64,000 nt of DNA from contig CAWJXA010000002.1 of NCBI GenBank assembly GCA_963846715.1, positions 62,001-126,000 on the forward strand, given 5' to 3'. The translations under genes and the position numbers were made by a program. This document shows positions 51,015 to 59,367 of the stretch, piece after piece (position 1 is the stretch's first letter; the number at the start of each line of letters is the position of its first letter). This stretch comes from Bog-257 sp963846715. GTDB lineage: Bacteria > Acidobacteriota > Terriglobia > Terriglobales > Acidobacteriaceae. The notes beneath the pieces were generated by a model. It made no database searches. It was not told where the DNA came from and saw only the letters and a list, made by a program, of their open reading frames with translations.

Positions 51015-52928
51015 ATGAAACGAATGGCCCAACTGATCGTTCTTGTCGTTTGCTCAGTTATCTCAGTTGAGTTGTTGATTGCTCAAACGCAAACGAATCA
51101 GAAGAAGGCGGCCACTTCCCCAAAGCCAAAAAGCGAAACCTTAGAGCTTGGCAAGTCTTATGCTGCGTTGCGCCCTGAGCAAAAGCGTCTGGTAGACGAC
51201 TTCGTTAGCCGTTATAACGCCACTACCGGAAGTAAGCTTGTTCCTGAACAGGCCTATGACAACGCTCGACTGTCGGTCCGCACCACATTCGACGCCGTCA
51301 CCCATGCGCTGCTGAACGCTAAGATGAGTGACCCCAAGGGTAAGAGCCTGGGTAGCGCCATTGACTTGGTGGACGCTGTTGACGAAGTGATGGGCGAGGA
51401 ATCCGGTGTGGGCGGCGATCGTCAGTTCCGCCTGTATGTGTACCTGAAGCCCAACGCGGTCGGCATCCTGAGCCAGAGCCAGGAGTTCTTTCACGATCGC
51501 GACAACAGCGTTTATCACAAGGGCTTTCCCATTTGCTATCGGCTGAAGAACGGTCCACCCTCGATTCAGTTCTCCATTTCGCGTGACAATAAGTTGGCCG
51601 ACATTGATGTCGACTATCGCTCTTCCGGTTTTCCTAAGGCGCTGGTCAATGGACACCTGACTGCTTCCAACTCCGACGTTCGTGCGGGAAACAATCTCGA
51701 CCGCCATGATGGGCGCTGGTCGGGTCTCAATGGCTGGTGGCGCAACGTATTTGGACAGCTCGGAGCCGGCGGGACGTCTCCCAAGGAGAATGCCACCGAG
51801 CGCATCGGGCAGATTCCCTTGAACCCCGGCGTGAAAGCCGATCAGGGCGTCGATAAGAGCGCGCACGACTTCCTGCAAAGCTGGGTTGTGTCGAAAGAAC
51901 CGAACAAGTCGGTTGCCTACTTTTCACGCCGCAGTTATCCGTGTTTGGAGGCGATGCCACAGAACAGCCGGCAATCTGTGTCGCAAGGCATGATTCGTCT
52001 GCGCACCCTGATGGCAATGCAGAAATTCAGCGATAGCATTGGTTCGGTGAATTCTGTTGCCGACATGTTCGAGCCTGCCGACAAATGGTCGCAGGCATTG
52101 AAACCGGCAAAGAATGCGTACGCATCGGAATTCCGGCTGGTGAACTTGCCGGCGGACATGGCAGCGGACGAGGAATGCATCGCCATATCGAACGCCGATT
52201 CGAGTAAACAGTCCAAAGAGAAGTACTTTGCCACTGCGTTTCGCGGAAAAACCGGAGACAGTCGAAACAAGGTCATGTCCCTGCTTTGGGCTCAGGAAGG
52301 CGACTACTGGAAGATCATTGCCATCCGCATCGAAGATAGCAGCGATGCGGGCCTCGTCCCAACCAATGCTGCAGCTCAGACCGAGCCCTCAGTGGAAGAA
52401 CCACGGACCATTGCCGGCGACCCCGGCGCCGTAAAAGACATCACGCAGTTCTACCAGACCTGGATCGTGGAACGGAATGTTACCCAGGCCTCTAGCTTTG
52501 CCTCACAGCGCTCCTACGAGTGTCTCCCCGCGCCATCCGAAGAGCAGAAGAAATTGACACCGATCGCCAGAATACAGTCGGGGCTGGAACAGCCGCTCGC
52601 GAGAATCCCATCCGGTGGGAGTCTCTCGGACATGATGTCGAGTGTTCAGCCGGTCAACGATCTACTGCGCCCGGTTCAGCAGGAAAACTCTAATGCTTTT
52701 GCGATGATGGCAGTGCCGGACCAGAAGGCCAATAGCTTTCTCTGTCAACATCGTCATCTGCCTGAAGCTTCTGCGGAGTTGAATCCCGCTGATGCCAAAT
52801 ACGGAACATATTATTTGACCGCTAGTCGATTGAATTATGGGGAGGAACAATCGCCCGCTCTTCTACTGCTGTGGGCCAAAGAGCAAGCAGGATGGAAGGT
52901 CATTGCCTGGGCAGTAGAGCTCCCGTAA
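51015..52928 (+). CDS. Secreted protein with two tandem copies of an unrecognised domain
   Basis: A 637-residue exported protein. The signal peptide is KRMAQLIVLVVCSVISVELL. A region of about 250 residues (FVSRYNATTGSKLVPEQAYD; RDNSVYHKGFPICYRLKNGP) is followed by two copies of a module of about 160 residues. Copy 1 begins HDFLQSWVVSKEPNKSVAYF and has RRSYPCLEA and LLWAQEGDYWKIIAIRIE. Copy 2 begins ITQFYQTWIVERNVTQASSF and has QRSYECLPA and LLWAKEQAGWKVIAWAVE. Each copy keeps the Cys. No known family was identified. AGGGAGG precedes the ATG at 51015, and dyad site 1 lies upstream. Patatin and AsmA genes follow on the same strand. Confidence 0.75.
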   Translation: MKRMAQLIVLVVCSVISVELLIAQTQTNQKKAATSPKPKSETLELGKSYAALRPEQKRLVDDFVSRYNATTGSKLVPEQAYDNARLSVRTTFDAVTHALLNAKMSDPKGKSLGSAIDLVDAVDEVMGEESGVGGDRQFRLYVYLKPNAVGILSQSQEFFHDRDNSVYHKGFPICYRLKNGPPSIQFSISRDNKLADIDVDYRSSGFPKALVNGHLTASNSDVRAGNNLDRHDGRWSGLNGWWRNVFGQLGAGGTSPKENATERIGQIPLNPGVKADQGVDKSAHDFLQSWVVSKEPNKSVAYFSRRSYPCLEAMPQNSRQSVSQGMIRLRTLMAMQKFSDSIGSVNSVADMFEPADKWSQALKPAKNAYASEFRLVNLPADMAADEECIAISNADSSKQSKEKYFATAFRGKTGDSRNKVMSLLWAQEGDYWKIIAIRIEDSSDAGLVPTNAAAQTEPSVEEPRTIAGDPGAVKDITQFYQTWIVERNVTQASSFASQRSYECLPAPSEEQKKLTPIARIQSGLEQPLARIPSGGSLSDMMSSVQPVNDLLRPVQQENSNAFAMMAVPDQKANSFLCQHRHLPEASAELNPADAKYGTYYLTASRLNYGEEQSPALLLLWAKEQAGWKVIAWAVELP

Positions 52929-53164
52929 CGGCCGTATGTCGCTCCTCTCAATGGGTAACGCCCTCGGGCACGCCAATTCCGCACGGATTACAATCGGGCC
53001 GTGCCTTTGCGGTCCTAAACTCGACCGAAGTATTGCCGTAGAACATTCCATCACTTACGCGAGTTCGTGGTCCTCTATGGTTGAGGTCATAGGAGACAAC
53101 CGGAAAGATCAACCAGATTGGCAAACAAAAATTCTCGCAAGAACGGAAGGGCAGGAGCGCGTTG

Positions 53165-55129
53165 ATGCAATTTAAGAACATGCTTCAAAGATCGCTGAAA
53201 TGGGCTCGTTCCTGGCGTTTTCTGAAACGGCAGAAGGGCCCCTCGATTCTGAGCGTCGAGGCGAACAGGACGACGAGCGACGAAAACACAGGCGGCCCTC
53301 CTGTTGAAGAAGTGCATGTGGATCTTCGTCGGCTCCAATGGGCGGTTGGACTAAGCGAGGAAACGTTAACGGCGATCACGAAAACGGCCGACTGGGTCGA
53401 ATTTCACACCGGGCAAGTGGTCATTGATGTTGACTCAGAAATTACTCACATGTACTTCCTCGTCACCGGCCGGGTGCAGTCAACGCTCTACGATCCGCTA
53501 GGTAAGGTGATACAGACAGATACTTTCGTTCCGGGGCGTGCCATTGGATTGATTGCCCTCGGTTCAACCGATCGCGCTCTTTTGCACGTCGAAGCGATTG
53601 AGCCTTCAACCGCAATACGATTGACGCCAAAGGACCTGCTGCAGCTTGCAGCAACGCATGCAGACTTTCAACTTGCTCTATTTGGCTTGGTAGTAAACGC
53701 GTTCAAACGATATGTGATGGCCGATCGTTCCCTTCCCAAGCCCGCCGTCGTGGGTGTTATCCATCACAGCGAGGCGAGCCGGTCACTTGCCGGCCGATTG
53801 GCACGTCGACTTAGAGAATTGGACGAGTATCCGGCGGTCCTCGGTGACGACGAGCAATGGAAGCCCGGCGGAGATATCCCCTTCAAGTTGTTTACTGGAG
53901 AAGGGCAGAGTCGACAAGACCTTCTTAAAGACTGGCCCTTGAACAAGCGGCTTCTGATAGATGTTCGAGCGGACTATTCACCAGAGGCAATGGCGCGGCT
54001 GGTGAGTTACGTCGACCTCGTGCTTTGGTGTGTTCGGCCCCAAGATACGGGCGCAGCAGTGCTTCTGCTCCAGACATTGCAGGAGAGCGTACCCCGATGG
54101 CGAGATAAGATCCGGATCGTGTGGATGCTGGACAGCAGCTCACCAATCGCTCCGCATGTACCGGAGTTGCATGGGCTCGCTCAACGGGACTTTAAACTTA
54201 GTTTTGACGCTCCCGGGGCAAACCAAAGCAGCTTACTGCAGCATGGACTCGAACGCATCATTCATCACTTGCGGGGCATCCAGATCGGGTTGGCGCTCGG
54301 GGGTGGCGCGGCACGAGGCATGGCCCATCTCGGGGTGCTCAAAGCGCTGGAGCAGCATGGCATCTACATCGACATGCTGGCGGGCACGAGCGCTGGTGCG
54401 ATGGTTGGCATTATCTACGCGGCCGGCTTAGATTCCGACTACATTGCTCGTAGCTTCAAGACCGAATTACGGCCATCGTGGTTCTTTCGACAGCTGCCTG
54501 GCGGTGGCTACTGGTATTTGCTCTACAAATACAGGTGGGGACTCTTCGATTCCATGCTGCGGAAATACTTAGGTCAAACCAGGATGGAGCAATTGATACT
54601 TCCGACGTTTACGGTTTCCGTCGATCTGGTTCAGGGAGAAGCGGTAGTGCGTGAGGCTAACGATGCGACCGCCGGTGTCATGGAAAGTATCAATCTTCCT
54701 CCTCTGTCACTGCCTATCATTGAGTCAGGCCAGGCATTGGTGGACGGCGGACTGCTCAACAACGTTCCTGCTAATGTGCTGGTAGCCAAGGGATGCAACT
54801 TTGTCATCGCATCAACCGTGACGGCAAAGCTAGAGAAAGATTTTGAAGGAATTAGTTCCAGGTTCACCGGCCGGTTCTCGTCAACGATTCAAACCATCAT
54901 GCGACAGACCATGGTCCAGAACTACAACATGAACTCCGTTGGAGTACAACCGGCAGACTTTGTGCTCGCGCCCGACGTGACGTCCTTTGATATGTCGGAG
55001 TTCACGCGGGCCGATGAAATGGCGCGTATCGGGGAAGCGGCAACCGATGCATCCGTCGCCAAGCTGCGCAAGATGCTCAGCAGGCTTGATTGCAAACTTT
55101 TCGAGATAGGAGCAAGCCGATGCAATTGA
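53165..55129 (+). CDS. Patatin-like phospholipase with cyclic-nucleotide-binding domain (NTE/RssA type)
   Basis: A 654-residue protein. A cNMP-binding-like domain (about 55-180) has VIDVDSEITHMYFLVTGRVQ. A middle region follows (about 190-365), including DLVLWCVRPQDTGAAVLLLQ. The patatin domain (about 370-600) has the oxyanion motif LGGGAARGMAHLG, nucleophile GTSAGAMVG, and catalytic Asp in LVDGGLLNNVP. This matches bacterial neuropathy-target-esterase relatives that hydrolyse phospholipids under ligand control. I start at ATG 53165 (AGGAG 7 bp upstream); a TTG lies one codon before. The next gene begins inside its last ten bases. Confidence 0.92.
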   Translation: MQFKNMLQRSLKWARSWRFLKRQKGPSILSVEANRTTSDENTGGPPVEEVHVDLRRLQWAVGLSEETLTAITKTADWVEFHTGQVVIDVDSEITHMYFLVTGRVQSTLYDPLGKVIQTDTFVPGRAIGLIALGSTDRALLHVEAIEPSTAIRLTPKDLLQLAATHADFQLALFGLVVNAFKRYVMADRSLPKPAVVGVIHHSEASRSLAGRLARRLRELDEYPAVLGDDEQWKPGGDIPFKLFTGEGQSRQDLLKDWPLNKRLLIDVRADYSPEAMARLVSYVDLVLWCVRPQDTGAAVLLLQTLQESVPRWRDKIRIVWMLDSSSPIAPHVPELHGLAQRDFKLSFDAPGANQSSLLQHGLERIIHHLRGIQIGLALGGGAARGMAHLGVLKALEQHGIYIDMLAGTSAGAMVGIIYAAGLDSDYIARSFKTELRPSWFFRQLPGGGYWYLLYKYRWGLFDSMLRKYLGQTRMEQLILPTFTVSVDLVQGEAVVREANDATAGVMESINLPPLSLPIIESGQALVDGGLLNNVPANVLVAKGCNFVIASTVTAKLEKDFEGISSRFTGRFSSTIQTIMRQTMVQNYNMNSVGVQPADFVLAPDVTSFDMSEFTRADEMARIGEAATDASVAKLRKMLSRLDCKLFEIGASRCN

Positions 55130-56754
55130 ACAAACGTACTCTGAAGATTGCTGGGATCGTTGTCGCGGCAGTGGTGGTAATCCTCATTGCCCTTCCGCTT
55201 TTCATCAATGTCAACAGCTTCCGCCCGAAAATCGAGTCAGAGTTGACGAATGCCTTGGGACGGCCTGTGACGCTGGGAGATCTGGGCCTTTCGCCCTTCA
55301 GCGGCAAAGTCAGTGTGGAGAATGTTAGCGTCGCCGACGATCCGGCCTTCAGTAAGTCGCCGTTCATCACGGCGAAGTCGTTGGAAGTTGGCGTCGAGTT
55401 GATGCCGCTCATCTTCTCCAAGCAACTCAACGTGACGGGGATTGTGCTGGACGAGCCTCAGATCACGTTGCTCAAGGGCCCCAACGGAACCTGGAACTTT
55501 TCCAGCCTCGGCGGCGCCAATAAGAACAAACCCGCTGAACCAGCAAAGACTGGCGCGTCTCAGAACCTCTCGATCGCCAAGCTGGAGATTAAAGATGGAA
55601 AGCTGGTAATCGGCAAAGCCAACTCCACTGCGAAACCGCAGGTTTACGACAAGTTGAACGCCGAAGTAAAAGACCTCTCGTTCACCTCTCAGTTCCCGTT
55701 CGAGTTGACGGTCAACCTGCCGGGCGGCGGCAGTGCTGACCTCACCGGCAAGGCAGGACCGATCAACTCGCAGGATGCGGCCAAGACTCCATTCGACGCC
55801 ACCATAAAGGTGAAGAACCTGGATCTGGCAGCTTCGGGCTTCGTCGATCCGGCGAGTGGCATCGGCGGCTCCGTCGATCTCGACGGATCGCTGAACTCGA
55901 CGGGCAGTCAGGTCAAGGCAGCAGGCGTGATCACCTGCGAAAAGATCAAGCTTTCACCCAAAGGCCAGCCCGCCCCGAAGGATGTGACCGTCAAATACGC
56001 AGTCGACCAGGACCTCGACCGAAGTGTCGGCACCATTACCCAGGGGGACATCGCTATCGGTAAGTCCGTTGCCCGGCTCACAGGCGGATTTCAGACCCAG
56101 GGTGAAACGCAGGTGATGAACCTGAAACTTAACGCCCCGGATATGTCGGTCGATGAACTGGAAGCCATGCTCCCAGCTCTTGGAGTAGTGCTTCCTTCCG
56201 GATCGAAGTTGAAAGGCGGAACAGTGTCGGCCGACCTGGCGATCAGTGGGCCACTCGACAAACTGGTGATCTCCGGTCCAGTACGGATGTCGAACACAAA
56301 GTTGGCCGGTTTCGATATGGGCGCGAAATTAGGAGCTTTATCAGCCTTCAGTGGGAAAGTTCCCTCGACTTCCGACACTACTATTCAGAGTGCCAGTTTG
56401 AATGCGCGGGTCGCGCCAGACATGACCAGGGCTGACGCCATCAACGTGACGATACCATCCCTCGGCGTGGTGACCGGGGCCGGCACGATTAGCCCGACCG
56501 GCGCGCTCGATTTCCAGATGGTTGCCGACTTACAGACCGGCAGGTCCGAAGCACGGACGGAGAGAACGGGCTTGGGCGGCGCTAAGGGAGGCGTGCCCTT
56601 CAGGATTCAAGGGACAACATCAAACCCAAGCTTTGTTCCCGACGTAGGGGGTATCGCTGCCAGCGCTGCAAAGGGTGCGATACAGCAATCTATCTCTGGC
56701 AAGACCGGCGGCAAGACGGGCATAGGCGGCATGTTAGGGAAGAAGCCGAAATAG
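55120..56754 (+). CDS. AsmA-family envelope protein
   Basis: A 544-residue protein. One N-terminal transmembrane helix (AGIVVAAVVVILIALPLFIN) is followed by VNSFRPKIESELTNALGRPV and FSGKVSVENVSVADDPAFS, the AsmA opening. Long beta-strand repeats follow (VTGIVLDEPQITLLKGPNGT; DGKLVIGKANST), and SGPVRMSNTKLAGFDMGAKL occurs near residue 400. AsmA/TamB/YhdP-like proteins form beta-sheet bridges for lipid transport between inner and outer membrane. The ATG overlaps the end of the patatin gene by 10 bp with AGGAG inside it, so the two are coupled. Phospholipase plus lipid-bridge protein suggests a membrane-lipid role. Confidence 0.87.
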   Translation: MQLNKRTLKIAGIVVAAVVVILIALPLFINVNSFRPKIESELTNALGRPVTLGDLGLSPFSGKVSVENVSVADDPAFSKSPFITAKSLEVGVELMPLIFSKQLNVTGIVLDEPQITLLKGPNGTWNFSSLGGANKNKPAEPAKTGASQNLSIAKLEIKDGKLVIGKANSTAKPQVYDKLNAEVKDLSFTSQFPFELTVNLPGGGSADLTGKAGPINSQDAAKTPFDATIKVKNLDLAASGFVDPASGIGGSVDLDGSLNSTGSQVKAAGVITCEKIKLSPKGQPAPKDVTVKYAVDQDLDRSVGTITQGDIAIGKSVARLTGGFQTQGETQVMNLKLNAPDMSVDELEAMLPALGVVLPSGSKLKGGTVSADLAISGPLDKLVISGPVRMSNTKLAGFDMGAKLGALSAFSGKVPSTSDTTIQSASLNARVAPDMTRADAINVTIPSLGVVTGAGTISPTGALDFQMVADLQTGRSEARTERTGLGGAKGGVPFRIQGTTSNPSFVPDVGGIAASAAKGAIQQSISGKTGGKTGIGGMLGKKPK

Positions 56755-57136
56755 CGCTGCGCACATCCCTTTTCTTGGCTTTAGTAACGGCCCGGGCTGG
56801 GCGCGCCGCAGCTTCTTAAGCGGATTTCCCAGCGCAAGTTTGCCCTTATTCACTAGGAATGCACTCCACGGTCTGCTCAGAGGAGACATTGGCGCTGGCG
56901 GGTCTCGGTGGATTTCTCGCGCAACTCCGTTCTCCCGCGCATTATCGGGACAGTGCTTGGTTTCTTCTCCTCCACGACTAGGGATTTCCCTAGTTGTTGC
57001 CCTTTTCATCCGCGAGTACAACAAGGTACATCGAAGGACTGCACTCGATAGTGGCAATCGAAGCGCTGGAAGTTGAAGCCGATGGATTGGACTCCCATCG
57101 GTGCTACCCACGCCGACTAAGTGAGGAGGAGGCTTT
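56755..57136. other. 382-bp intergenic region with dyad site 2
   Basis: No convincing gene on either strand. It holds dyad site 2 (56977-56994) and GTGAGGAGGAGG as the ribosome binding site of the 57137 gene. Confidence 0.4.
56977..56994. promoter_or_regulatory. Dyad ACTAGGG-N4-CCCTAGT, site 2
   Basis: The 7-bp arms are identical to those of site 1 with centre ATTT, again followed by TGT. It lies 142 bp upstream of the 57137 gene. An exact 18-bp dyad in two intergenic regions 6 kb apart suggests common regulation of both gene groups. Confidence 0.6.
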
Positions 57137-57370
57137 ATGGGTCTGCTCGGTCTGATGTTCGGTTGTAGGCACAAACATTGTGGTTTTCCCATCACCGTAC
57201 GAGACAAACTGCAGCGCACGGAAGCCGCCTCACTCACGGGAACCTACGTGGTCTGCCTGGATTGCGGCACGGAATTTCCTTACGACTGGAAGGAAATGAA
57301 AATCGTTCGGTCTCAGCGTGCGAACGCTCCTCGGCCAGTTACCGCTGTCCCCAACCGCACGGCGGCGTGA
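57137..57370 (+). CDS. Small protein with putative zinc-binding Cys/His residues
   Basis: A 77-residue protein. FGCRHKHCGFPI and VVCLDCGTEFPYDW give four Cys and a His pair spaced like a zinc ribbon. A basic C-terminus follows. GAGGAGGAGG before the ATG is a very strong ribosome binding site. No family name was recognised. It is the first gene after dyad site 2 and lies 60 bp before the next ATG, so an operon is likely. Confidence 0.65.
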   Translation: MGLLGLMFGCRHKHCGFPITVRDKLQRTEAASLTGTYVVCLDCGTEFPYDWKEMKIVRSQRANAPRPVTAVPNRTAA

Positions 57371-57430
57371 TGTCAGCCTGGTGCTGAAGTGGGTCTGGCC
57401 TTGGGTAGGTCTTTCGCGAGGAAGTCCGAC

Positions 57431-57967
57431 ATGAATTGCAGAACCCGAATTGCATTGTGGTGCGCGGCGATCATCGCCGCAGTCAGCTTTTCCACTGCTA
57501 CGCATGGCCAGACGACCTCATTTACCAAGACTCAGGTTGCCGACCGCATCCGCAAAGTGGAAGACGGCGTGGACCAATTCCGCAAGTATCTCGAGAACCG
57601 CGGAGAAGATGCCAAGAGCCGGGCGGACTCGGCGCAGAGCAGCGGAGCGACGACGCGCCGTCAGCGGTCCAATTCAACGAACACACAAGCGCAGGGAAAC
57701 CAAGCCAAGCAAACAAAAGACGATCTAGAAAACGCTATGGACGATCTGGATCGAACTACGAACCGCCTTCGGCGCAAGTTCGATTCCTCGTCGAATTATC
57801 TGGAGACCAAGGTGCAAATGGAGCAGGTCATGGACAGCGCGCGCCGCGTCAATCAGGTGATGGTTAAAGGAAATTACGGCAGTCAGGCGGAACGATACTG
57901 GGCTGCTTTGCGCGCGAATATCAATGATCTTGCGAGATGCTACAACCTGACGCCCATGGGCACGTAG
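57431..57967 (+). CDS. Exported coiled-coil protein of unknown function
   Basis: A 178-residue exported protein. The signal peptide is NCRTRIALWCAAIIAAVSFS. The mature chain is strongly helical and charged (FTKTQVADRIRKVEDGVDQF, KDDLENAMDDLDRTTNRLRR) with a Gln/Ser/Thr/Asn-rich hinge (about 78-102). ETKVQMEQVMDSARRVNQVM follows, and the end is LARCYNLTPMGT. This resembles small periplasmic coiled-coil proteins. No function is known. The ATG at 57431 is chosen because it gives a clean signal peptide. Confidence 0.65.
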   Translation: MNCRTRIALWCAAIIAAVSFSTATHGQTTSFTKTQVADRIRKVEDGVDQFRKYLENRGEDAKSRADSAQSSGATTRRQRSNSTNTQAQGNQAKQTKDDLENAMDDLDRTTNRLRRKFDSSSNYLETKVQMEQVMDSARRVNQVMVKGNYGSQAERYWAALRANINDLARCYNLTPMGT

Positions 57968-58038
57968 GTCTCACCCTCAATTCCTGGTTAACGCGGTAAC
58001 CGGAGCAGCTGTTAGGCCTCTAGTAAAGGCGGCATTCC

Positions 58039-59322
58039 TTGTCCATTATTTATGTCCGCAAAATACCGGCCTACCTTCTTCTCCTGATGTTTCTCCTGCC
58101 CGATGCGTTAGCGCAGGAGATGAGTGCGGTTCCCGCCACATTGACGATTCCCGACGGAACTCTCATCAAGCTTCAACTTGCCGAAAACGTTTCTTCGACT
58201 CACGCCCGCGTGGGAGACAGCCTGGATTTTGTCGTAGTGCAGGATGTGAACGTTGGCGGTTTCACCGTTATTCCGGCCGGAACCATGGCCCGCGGCACGG
58301 TCACTGGAGTTAAGGGCAGGCGGTTGCTGGGAATCGGAGGCAGCGTGACCCTGAAACTCGATTCCGTTAAGCTGGCCAACGGCGATCGGGTCGGATTGAG
58401 TGCCGGCATGCGCGTGAAAGGACAGTCCCGCACGGTGCTGATGGTCCTGGGAATGGTCGCCACTGGCCTGTTCTTCCTGCCCGCGGCGCCGGTCTTCCTG
58501 CTCACCCGTGGCCACGCGAGCACCGCGCTGAAGAGCACGGAAATCACTGCGCAAATACACGGCGCGACCTCGATTTCGTCAGCCGAGTTACTGCATTCGC
58601 GAGAAGGTTCCTCCGAACTCAGAGCGATGATGGACTATCTGCCGCCACGTGTTTTCACTGGTGAAGGACGCGAGGGTGACATGGTGAACCTGGTTTTTGT
58701 CGCCCAACAGAAAGACTTGCAGGATGCCTTTGAGCGTGCCGGGTGGGTGCAAACTGACAAATGGAAGCCGATACTCGTCTGGCATCTGTTGCAGCATCGG
58801 ACCAACGACGCGCAGTTGCCGATGGCCAGGTTTTATCTATTCGGAAGAGTGCAGGACTACTCGTATGCTTTGCCCGATCCGAATGCGGTCATGACGCGGC
58901 GCCATCATCTTCGAATCTGGAAGACCGCCTACTCGCTGCACGGAGTGTCCATCTGGGCGGCTGCCGCTACGCACGACGTTGCACTTGTAATCGCCAAGCG
59001 AGGGCGTTTGATCAACCACAGGATCGATCCTGCGGTTGACACCGAGCGCGATTTCGTAGGCACTAATCTGGCGGAGACATCATCGGTCAGCCGCCAGGGG
59101 TATTTGGATTCCCCAGAACCAGTGTTCCAGGCGCAAACCGCTTCCGGCGAAACCTATTACTCCGACAGCAGAATTCTTCTCCTCGATTTCCATCCGGCCA
59201 CTGCGCCCAGGTTTTGTACGCGGCCAGTCAGCCATCTTCAGTTGCTCAAGCAACCTCGCTGCCGAAAGCACCTTCGGCAGATTTACCCCAGAGCGATCTT
59301 AGATCGCCTTTCTGACTCTTAG
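58039..59322 (+). CDS. Secreted/membrane protein with LssY-like C-terminal domain
   Basis: A 427-residue protein. Signal segment (PAYLLLLMFLLPDALAQ), then a beta-rich domain (about 30-125: IPDGTLIKLQLAENVSSTHA, FTVIPAGTMARGTVTG, VTLKLDSVKLANGDRVGLSA). A hydrophobic stretch follows (TVLMVLGMVATGLFFLPAAP, about 133-155). The C-terminal half has LVFVAQQKDLQDAFERAGWV, RFYLFGRVQDYSYALPDPNA and HHLRIWKTAYSL, which match the LssY_C domain. LssY is linked to type I secretion in Legionella, but the domain's role is unknown. The TTG start at 58039 is the most plausible; no better start gives the signal segment. Confidence 0.72.
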   Translation: MSIIYVRKIPAYLLLLMFLLPDALAQEMSAVPATLTIPDGTLIKLQLAENVSSTHARVGDSLDFVVVQDVNVGGFTVIPAGTMARGTVTGVKGRRLLGIGGSVTLKLDSVKLANGDRVGLSAGMRVKGQSRTVLMVLGMVATGLFFLPAAPVFLLTRGHASTALKSTEITAQIHGATSISSAELLHSREGSSELRAMMDYLPPRVFTGEGREGDMVNLVFVAQQKDLQDAFERAGWVQTDKWKPILVWHLLQHRTNDAQLPMARFYLFGRVQDYSYALPDPNAVMTRRHHLRIWKTAYSLHGVSIWAAAATHDVALVIAKRGRLINHRIDPAVDTERDFVGTNLAETSSVSRQGYLDSPEPVFQAQTASGETYYSDSRILLLDFHPATAPRFCTRPVSHLQLLKQPRCRKHLRQIYPRAILDRLSDS

Positions 59323-59367
59323 ATGTGAGAGAAATCAGCAGGTAAATCCAATGGCGGGGCCCTTGCG

